Assembly: GCA_963779765.1 (NCBI GenBank)
Contig: CAVZZP010000002.1
Span: forward strand, 1,178,001-1,242,000
Direction of reading: 5' to 3'
From: Silicimonas sp963779765
Lineage (GTDB): Bacteria; Pseudomonadota; Alphaproteobacteria; Rhodobacterales; Rhodobacteraceae
Length of the DNA stretch: 64,000 bases
The position numbers and the translations under genes are program-made. Below the pieces are notes generated by a model. That model was not told the DNA's origin and did no database searches. It saw nothing but the letters and a program-made list of their open reading frames with translations. This document shows positions 58,766 through 64,000 of the stretch, piece by piece; positions within the stretch are counted from its first letter, which is position 1, and every line of letters begins with the position of its first letter.

Positions 58766-58838
58766 TGTCAATCACAAACGATCATAACCGCTCATGCTGC
58801 GGCGCAGAATGATTGAAAGTGATGATTCATGATTGACA
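58766..58838. promoter_or_regulatory. Candidate RhaR operators in the divergent rhaD-rhaR promoter region
   Basis: The 186-bp region between rhaD and rhaR is AT-rich compared with its surroundings. It contains TGTCAATCA at 58766-58774 and its exact inverse TGATTGACA at 58830-58838, plus another TGATTGA at 58810-58816, 20 bp (about two helical turns) before the last. Direct TGATTGA-like repeats fit DeoR-family operators, and the distant inverted copy would allow control of both directions. Confidence 0.6.
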
Positions 58839-58882
58839 GGTTCCGGAAATCCCCGCAACCTCGCCGATCAGGGAGGGCCTCG

Positions 58883-59683
58883 ATGCACGAGACGGAACGC
58901 CATCGGATCATTCTGTCGGCGGTGCAGGAGCGCCCGGTCGCGACCGTGATTGACCTCTGCTCCCTCACCGGCGTTTCCGAGGCGACGATCCGCCGCGACA
59001 TCGCCACGCTTCACATGCAGAAGAAGCTTCGCCGCGTGCGGGGCGGGGCCGAGGCCATCAGCCCGCCCCAGTTCGTCGGCCTCGCCGGCCGGCCCTTCTC
59101 GGTCAACCAGGCCCTCCACGCGGCCGAGAAGCAGGCGATAGCCCGCGCCGCCGTCGACCTTTGCCAGGATGGCGAGCCGATCATCATCAACGGGGGCACG
59201 ACGACTTTCCAGATGGTTCATCCCCTCGCCTCACGGCGGATGCAGATTTTTACTAACTCCTTCCCGATCGCCGAGCACCTGCTCAAGCACTCGAAGAACA
59301 CCATCATGCTCTCGGGCGGCGCGATCTACCGCGAGCAGAACATCATCCTGTCGCCCTTCGACAACGACGTGACCCGAAATTTCTATGCCCGCCGCATGTT
59401 CATGGGCGCGCAAGGCCTCGGCCCCCTGGGGCTGATGGAAGCCGATCCGCTGCTGATCCAGGCCGAACAGAAACTGATAGGACAAGCGGACGAGTTGGTC
59501 GTTCTCGTCGACAGCTCGAAGTTCGAGAACCGGTCCAGCCTCGTTCTCTGTCCGCTGGACCGGATCGACGTGGTGATCACCGACGACGGAATTTCCGACC
59601 GCGCGGCAGCGATGCTGGACGCGGCGGGTATAAGACTGATCGTGGCGCAGGCTGGCGCTGCGGCGGAAAGGGGGACGGCCTGA
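58883..59683 (+). CDS. rhaR: DeoR/GlpR-family transcriptional regulator of rhamnose catabolism
   Basis: From the ATG at 58883 the protein has 266 residues; an ATG at 58829 is in frame but lies inside a candidate operator. The DeoR helix-turn-helix is clear (ERHRIILSAVQERP, VIDLCSLTGVSEATIRRDIATLHMQKKLRRVRGGAE). The sugar-phosphate isomerase-like domain follows (INGGTTTFQMVHPL, IFTNSFPIAEHL, MLSGGAIYREQNIILSPF, VDSSKF). It probably represses the divergent rhaDI and its own operon rhaRSTPQ and responds to a rhamnose metabolite, as RhaR does in Rhizobium leguminosarum. The binding-protein gene starts 39 bp downstream. Confidence 0.93.
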   Translation: MHETERHRIILSAVQERPVATVIDLCSLTGVSEATIRRDIATLHMQKKLRRVRGGAEAISPPQFVGLAGRPFSVNQALHAAEKQAIARAAVDLCQDGEPIIINGGTTTFQMVHPLASRRMQIFTNSFPIAEHLLKHSKNTIMLSGGAIYREQNIILSPFDNDVTRNFYARRMFMGAQGLGPLGLMEADPLLIQAEQKLIGQADELVVLVDSSKFENRSSLVLCPLDRIDVVITDDGISDRAAAMLDAAGIRLIVAQAGAAAERGTA

Positions 59684-59722
59684 GACGGCCGGACCGATCG
59701 CTCACCTTTGGGAGGTAAGACC

Positions 59723-60721
59723 ATGAGCATCACCAGAAGACTACTGGGCGGCAGCGCCCTCGCGGCCATGATCCTGGCCGGAAGCATGGCGCAGGCGCAG
59801 GACAAGGTGCGCATCGCCCTTGTCGTCAAGGCACTAGGCATCGGCTTCTTTGAAGCCGCGGCGGAAGGCGCCGAAGAGGCAGCGGCCGAACTCGGCAATG
59901 TCGAGATCATCTACACCGGTCCGACTGACACCACCGCCGAGGGCCAGATCGAGGTCATCAACTCGCTCATCGCGCAGCAGGTCGACGCTATCGCGATCTC
60001 GGCCAACGACCCCGACGCCCTCGTCCCCGCGCTGAAGAAAGCGATGGACCGCGGCATCACCGTCATCTCGTGGGATTCGGGCGTGGCGCCCGAGGGCCGC
60101 GAAATGCACCTCAACCCCTCGTCCAACGCGCTGATCGGCAACATGATCATCAAGCTGGCCGCCGATGAGCTGCCGGACGGCGGCAAGGTCGCCGTGCTGT
60201 CCGCCTCGGCCACCGCAACGAACCAGAACACCTGGATTGCCGAGATGGAAAAGGTGATGGGCGATTATCCCAACATCGAAGTTGTCGGCACCGTCTACGG
60301 CGACGACCTTGCCGACAAGTCCTACCGCGAAGCACAGGGCCTGATGCAGACCTATCCCGACCTGAAGGCGATCATCGCGCCGACTTCCGTTGGCATCGTC
60401 GCCGCGGCGAAGGCGGTCGAGGACGCCGGCAAGGCGGGCGAGATCAACGTCACGGGCCTGGGCCTTCCGTCCGAAATGGCGGGCGCCATCGAGTCGGGCG
60501 CCTCCAAGTCCTTCGCGATCTGGAACCCCATCGACCTGGGTTACTCGGCTGCGATGCTGGCCTACAACCTCGCGACCGACGCTGCCGAGGCAGGTCCGGG
60601 AGCCGAGATCCCAATGGGTCGGATGGGTACTCTGACACTGGACGACAACGCCGAGGGGGCTATGGCCGACCCGTTCGTCTATGACGCCTCGAACATCGAC
60701 CAGTTCAAGGAAATCTTCTGA
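59723..60721 (+). CDS. rhaS: Rhamnose ABC transporter substrate-binding protein
   Basis: The protein has 332 residues from the ATG at 59723, with GGGAGG as ribosome binding site. The first ~25 residues are a signal peptide (RRLLGGSALAAMILAGSMAQAQ). The rest is a periplasmic-binding fold of the RbsB/Peripla_BP_4 type: VRIALVVKALGIGFFEAAAEG, DAIAISANDPDALVPALKKAMDRGITVISWDSG, KAIIAPTSVGIVAAAKAVED and a C-terminal FVYDASNIDQFKEIF. The name RhaS follows rhizobial usage, where the gene order rhaR-S-T-P-Q is the same. It delivers rhamnose to the membrane complex RhaPQ/RhaT. Confidence 0.95.
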   Translation: MSITRRLLGGSALAAMILAGSMAQAQDKVRIALVVKALGIGFFEAAAEGAEEAAAELGNVEIIYTGPTDTTAEGQIEVINSLIAQQVDAIAISANDPDALVPALKKAMDRGITVISWDSGVAPEGREMHLNPSSNALIGNMIIKLAADELPDGGKVAVLSASATATNQNTWIAEMEKVMGDYPNIEVVGTVYGDDLADKSYREAQGLMQTYPDLKAIIAPTSVGIVAAAKAVEDAGKAGEINVTGLGLPSEMAGAIESGASKSFAIWNPIDLGYSAAMLAYNLATDAAEAGPGAEIPMGRMGTLTLDDNAEGAMADPFVYDASNIDQFKEIF

Positions 60722-60777
60722 TCGTCCGTCCGGCGCGGGGGGCGACCCTCGCGCCGGACATATTCCGGAACCCGCAC

Positions 60778-62316
60778 ATGCGTCACGCCGCCGACACTGT
60801 CCCGGCCGAGGCTCTCGGTCTGCCTGTCCTCACGCTTGAAGGCATCACAAAGACCTTTCCGGGCGTGAAGGCGCTGTCCGACGTGGCTCTCGAGCTTTAT
60901 CCCGGCCAGGTTACGGCGCTGGTGGGCGAGAACGGCGCGGGAAAGTCCACCATCGTCAAGGTGCTGACGGGCATTTATCAGCCCGACGCCGGCACCATCC
61001 GGCTGGACGGGCTTCCCGTGACCTTCCCTACGGCACGCGCCGCGACCGAAGCGGGGATCACGGCGATCCATCAAGAGACGGTCCTCTTCGACGAGCTGAC
61101 CGTCGCCGAAAACATCTTTATCGGCCATGCGCCCCGCACCAGGTGGGGTCTGATCGACTGGCCCGAACTGCGCCGCCGCGCAGTCGAGATCCTCGACCGG
61201 ATCGATGCTAGGCTTGATCCGATGATGCCGCTCAAGGAGTTGGGCATCGCCAACAAGCATCTCGTTGCCATCGCCCGTGCGCTTTCAGTCGATGCGCGCG
61301 TGGTGGTGATGGACGAACCGACCGCTGCCCTTTCGCAAAAAGAGATCGAGGAGCTTTACGATCTGGTCGAACGTCTGAAAGCCGAGGGCCGCGCCATCCT
61401 CTTCATCAGCCACAAGTTCGACGAGATCTTTCGCATCGCGGACCGCTTCACCGTCTTCCGGGATGGCGCTCTGGCCGGCTCGGGCCTCATGTCCGATGTG
61501 AGCGAGAGCGAGTTGGTCCGGATGATGGTCGGTCGCTCGGTCGATCATATCTTCCCCGCGCGCGACAAGGCGCCGGGGCGAGAGGTCTTGCGCGTCGAGG
61601 GTTTGTCGCACCCCACCGAGTTCGACGACTTGTCCTTCACGCTGTGTGAGGGCGAAATCCTCGGCTTCTACGGCCTCATAGGATCGGGCCGCTCGGAGCT
61701 GATGCAGGCGATCTTCGGAATTACTCGGGCCTCGAGTGGCACGGTCTCGCTGGATGGCGTGGCCCTTAAAATTGGAGCGCCCGCCGACGCGATTGCCGCC
61801 GGCATCGTCTATGTGCCGGAGGATCGCGGCAAGCAGGGCGCCGTCATCGGCCTGCCGATCTTTCAGAACGTCACGCTTCCCTCGCTGGACCAGACCTCGC
61901 GGCAGGGTTTCCTGAAGCTCGCTCAGGAGTTCGCTCTGGCCCGGACTTATGTCGAGCGGCTGGAGCTTCGCGCCGCCAGTCTGGATCAGGACGTTGGCAA
62001 CCTGTCGGGCGGCAACCAGCAGAAGGTCGTCATCGCAAAATGGCTGGCGACGAAACCGCGCGTCATCATCCTCGACGAGCCTACCAAGGGCATAGACATC
62101 GGCTCGAAAGCAGCCGTCCACGCTTTCATGGCGGAACTGGCGGCGGAGGGCTTGGCGGTGATCATGGTGTCGTCCGAGATCCCTGAGATCGTCGGCATGT
62201 CGGACCGGGTCATCGTGATGCGCGAAGGGCTGAAGGCAGCCGAACTAACGGGTGACGAGCTGACGCCCGAAGTGCTGGTGCGCCACGCGGCCGGAATTGC
62301 GGGAGCGTCCAGATGA
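60778..62316 (+). CDS. rhaT: Rhamnose ABC transporter ATP-binding protein
   Basis: The protein has 512 residues with two ABC domains in tandem, as in RbsA-type sugar importers. In the first, Walker A is GENGAGKST and Walker B is VVVMDEPTAAL, with a reduced signature motif. The second has a degenerate Walker A region (YGLIGSGRSELMQ) but a good signature (LSGGNQQKVVIAKWL) and Walker B (VIILDEPTKGIDIG). This asymmetry is normal for the family. It energises uptake through the two permeases. The ATG of rhaP overlaps its stop (ATGA). Confidence 0.96.
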   Translation: MRHAADTVPAEALGLPVLTLEGITKTFPGVKALSDVALELYPGQVTALVGENGAGKSTIVKVLTGIYQPDAGTIRLDGLPVTFPTARAATEAGITAIHQETVLFDELTVAENIFIGHAPRTRWGLIDWPELRRRAVEILDRIDARLDPMMPLKELGIANKHLVAIARALSVDARVVVMDEPTAALSQKEIEELYDLVERLKAEGRAILFISHKFDEIFRIADRFTVFRDGALAGSGLMSDVSESELVRMMVGRSVDHIFPARDKAPGREVLRVEGLSHPTEFDDLSFTLCEGEILGFYGLIGSGRSELMQAIFGITRASSGTVSLDGVALKIGAPADAIAAGIVYVPEDRGKQGAVIGLPIFQNVTLPSLDQTSRQGFLKLAQEFALARTYVERLELRAASLDQDVGNLSGGNQQKVVIAKWLATKPRVIILDEPTKGIDIGSKAAVHAFMAELAAEGLAVIMVSSEIPEIVGMSDRVIVMREGLKAAELTGDELTPEVLVRHAAGIAGASR

Positions 62317-63293
62317 CGTACTTCCTCAAGTCCCGCGAGGCGCTTCTGGTCGGTGTGATCCTCGTCCTTGTCGCTCTTATCGCCGCGCGCTTTCCGGCCT
62401 TCGTCTCGCCCGTAAACCTCGCGCGTGTGTTCAACGACACGGCGCCGCTCATCATCCTGGCGCTTGGCCAGACCGTCGTGATCCTGACCCGCTGCATCGA
62501 CCTCTCGGTGGCGGCGAACCTGGCTCTGACAGGCATGGTCTGCGCGATGCTGAACGTCGCCATGCCGGACCTGCCGATCCCCGTCATCCTTGGGCTCGCG
62601 CTCGCGCTTGGTGCGGTCATGGGGGCAATCAACGGCCTCCTCGTCTGGCTTTTGACCATTCCGCCGATTGTCGTGACGCTCGGCACCATGACGATCTTTC
62701 GCGGCATCATCTTCCTGATCTCGGACGGCCAGTGGGTCAACGCCCACGAGATGAGCGCAGCCTTTACCGGGTTTCCGCGCTCCGTCCTCCTGGGTCTGCC
62801 GATGCTGTCGTGGATCGCGATCCTCGTGGCGGCGGCATTCCTCCTCGCGATCCGCCTGACCCCGCTCGGTCGCGCCTTTTATGCCGTAGGCGGTAATCCT
62901 CACGCGGCGGTCTACACGGGCCTCGACGTAGGCCGGACGCAGTTCTGGGCCTTCGTGATCTCGGGCACTCTCGCGGGCCTGACCGGCTATCTCTGGGTCG
63001 CGCGCTATTCGGTCGCCTACGTGGACATCGCCGGGGGGTTCGAGCTGGAAGTGGTCGCGGCCTGCGTCATCGGCGGCATCTCGATCGCGGGAGGTGCAGG
63101 CACCGTCGCCGGCGCTATCCTCGGCGCGCTGTTCCTCGGGATCGTCAAGAACGCGCTGCCGGTGATCGGCGTCTCGCCCTTCTGGCAGATGGCGATTTCG
63201 GGCGCGGCAATCGTTATCGCCGTCGCGTTCAACGCCCGCGTCAGCCGCTCGAAGGGCCGCATCATCCTCAAGCGCGCCGAGGGCCACGCATGA
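62313..63293 (+). CDS. rhaP: Rhamnose ABC transporter permease
   Basis: The protein has 326 residues with about ten transmembrane segments of the RbsC/BPD_transp_2 family. Conserved segments: IDLSVAANLALTGMVCAML, GAINGLLVWLLTIPPIVVTLGTMTIFRGIIFLI, RAFYAVGGNPHAAVYTGLDV and EVVAACVIGGISIAGGAGTVAGAILGALFLG. It overlaps rhaT at its start and rhaQ at its end by 4 bp each (ATGA), showing tight translational coupling. Together with RhaQ it forms the inner-membrane channel of the rhamnose importer. Confidence 0.95.
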   Translation: MTYFLKSREALLVGVILVLVALIAARFPAFVSPVNLARVFNDTAPLIILALGQTVVILTRCIDLSVAANLALTGMVCAMLNVAMPDLPIPVILGLALALGAVMGAINGLLVWLLTIPPIVVTLGTMTIFRGIIFLISDGQWVNAHEMSAAFTGFPRSVLLGLPMLSWIAILVAAAFLLAIRLTPLGRAFYAVGGNPHAAVYTGLDVGRTQFWAFVISGTLAGLTGYLWVARYSVAYVDIAGGFELEVVAACVIGGISIAGGAGTVAGAILGALFLGIVKNALPVIGVSPFWQMAISGAAIVIAVAFNARVSRSKGRIILKRAEGHA

Positions 63294-64000
63294 CCGACGC
63301 CACCGCCCGCCACATTCCCGACCGGCTGGTCAGTCCCGCCGCCCGCCTTCTGAAAAGCTGGGAGACGCTGCTTCTCGCCGTGGCGCTGGCGATCTTCGTC
63401 GCGAACAGCCTCGCCTCGCCCTACTTCCTGAACGCCTGGAACCTGTCCGACGCCACGTTCAACTTCACCGAGAAAGCGATGATCGCCTTCGCGATGGCGC
63501 TTCTCATCATCTCGGGCGAGATCGACCTCTCAGTCGCCTCGATCATCGCCCTGGCATCTACGGCCATGGGCGCGGCGGTCCAGGCGGGTGCAGGGACACC
63601 CGTCCTCGTCGGCATCGGCATCGGCACGGGGCTTATCTGCGGAGCGGTGAACGGACTTCTCGTCACGCGAATGGGTCTGCCGTCAATCGTGGTGACGATC
63701 GGGACGATGAGCCTCTTTCGCGGGATCAGCTACATCGTCCTCGGCGACAAGGTCTACAAAGGCTATCCCGCCGATTTCGGCTACTTCGGACAGGGCTACG
63801 TCTGGTGGGTGTTCTCGTTCGAGCTGATGCTTTTTGCGATCCTAGCGGTCGTCTACGGGGTCCTCCTGCACAAGACCAACTTCGGCCGCGCGGTCTATGC
63901 CATCGGCAACAACCCCACGGCGGCTCTCTTCTCGGGCATCCGGGTTCAGAGGGTGAAGTTCATCCTCTTCCTGCTCACCGGCCTCATGTCCGGCATCGCC
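63290..64000 (+). CDS. rhaQ: Rhamnose ABC transporter permease (partial, cut by window end)
   Basis: About 237 residues are visible from the ATG at 63290, which overlaps the rhaP stop. The sequence is a second RbsC-type permease: MIAFAMALLIISGEIDLSVASIIALAS, GAVNGLLVTRMGLPSIVVTIGTMSLFRGISYIVLG, RAVYAIGNNPTAALFSGI and KFILFLLTGLMSGIA before the window edge. Roughly 90 residues remain outside. The rhizobial operon continues with rhaU (mutarotase) and rhaK (kinase), which are the expected next genes, though not visible here. Confidence 0.95.
   Translation, partial: MTDATARHIPDRLVSPAARLLKSWETLLLAVALAIFVANSLASPYFLNAWNLSDATFNFTEKAMIAFAMALLIISGEIDLSVASIIALASTAMGAAVQAGAGTPVLVGIGIGTGLICGAVNGLLVTRMGLPSIVVTIGTMSLFRGISYIVLGDKVYKGYPADFGYFGQGYVWWVFSFELMLFAILAVVYGVLLHKTNFGRAVYAIGNNPTAALFSGIRVQRVKFILFLLTGLMSGIA

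Overview
The window is GC-rich (I estimate the mid to high 60s percent), gene-dense, and reads as one contiguous piece of an alphaproteobacterial chromosome, most likely a member of the Rhodobacterales (Rhodobacter/Roseobacter group). Three things support this: a trgA-trgB-cysK tellurite/cysteine block like the one known from Rhodobacter sphaeroides, a rhizobial-type rhamnose operon (rhaI, bifunctional rhaD, DeoR-type rhaR, rhaSTPQ), and a phosphatidylcholine synthase. There is no phage, insertion sequence, CRISPR array or rRNA operon. One tRNA (Val, anticodon GAC) and one short ribosomal protein gene (rpmJ) are present.

Layout. 1-9.5 kb: a LysR regulator cut by the window edge, a two-domain universal stress protein, a SIMPL-domain secreted protein, a large single-pass membrane protein whose ends resemble type II secretion/type IV pilus parts, hppD with a divergent Lrp-type regulator, and a CPA2 cation/proton antiporter. 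9.5-17 kb: tamA-tamB outer-membrane assembly pair, rsfS-rlmH ribosome genes and a degenerate receiver protein. 17-26 kb: pgm, glpK, an UlaG-like metallohydrolase, a ProC-like reductase, a D-lactate/glycolate-type FAD oxidase, DUF484-xerC and pcs. 26-37 kb: a glutathionyl-hydroquinone-reductase-like transferase, Tat-exported PhoX, an orphan tctA, a 1-Cys peroxiredoxin, GSCFA and YkgJ proteins, an MhqO-MhqD-type fusion and a Gfo/Idh/MocA oxidoreductase. 37-46 kb: rpmJ, tRNA-Val, an N-formylglutamate amidohydrolase, an SDR/DoxX-like fusion with DUF2269, a DegP-type protease, a soluble triple-PAS chemoreceptor and glnB-glnA. 46-55 kb: nnr, cfa, trgA, trgB, cysK and a DUF3772 mechanosensitive channel. 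55-64 kb: the divergent rhamnose locus, cut by the window end inside rhaQ.

How the genes work together. The rha locus is a complete import module (binding protein, ATPase, two permeases) plus isomerase and aldolase/dehydrogenase; the kinase step is not visible and may lie beyond the right edge. glnB-glnA forms the nitrogen-assimilation core. tamA-tamB form one envelope machine. cfa, trgAB and cysK together suggest envelope and redox stress tolerance.

The most striking feature of the sequence itself is that seven otherwise intact, conserved genes (tamB, glpK, the mhqOD fusion, the SDR fusion, nnr, cfa, rhaD) are each broken by one-base indels, and nnr by about five within roughly 220 bp. In each case the protein reads through normally once one base is removed or added. 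I read this mainly as residual consensus error, and the affected genes are annotated at their restored full extents. I saw no strongly supported new defence or mobile system. The best candidates for unexplored biology are the GspL/PilP-like hybrid protein (2603-5515), the coupled small ORF after the chemoreceptor, the degenerate receiver, and the repeat-bearing leader of cysK.
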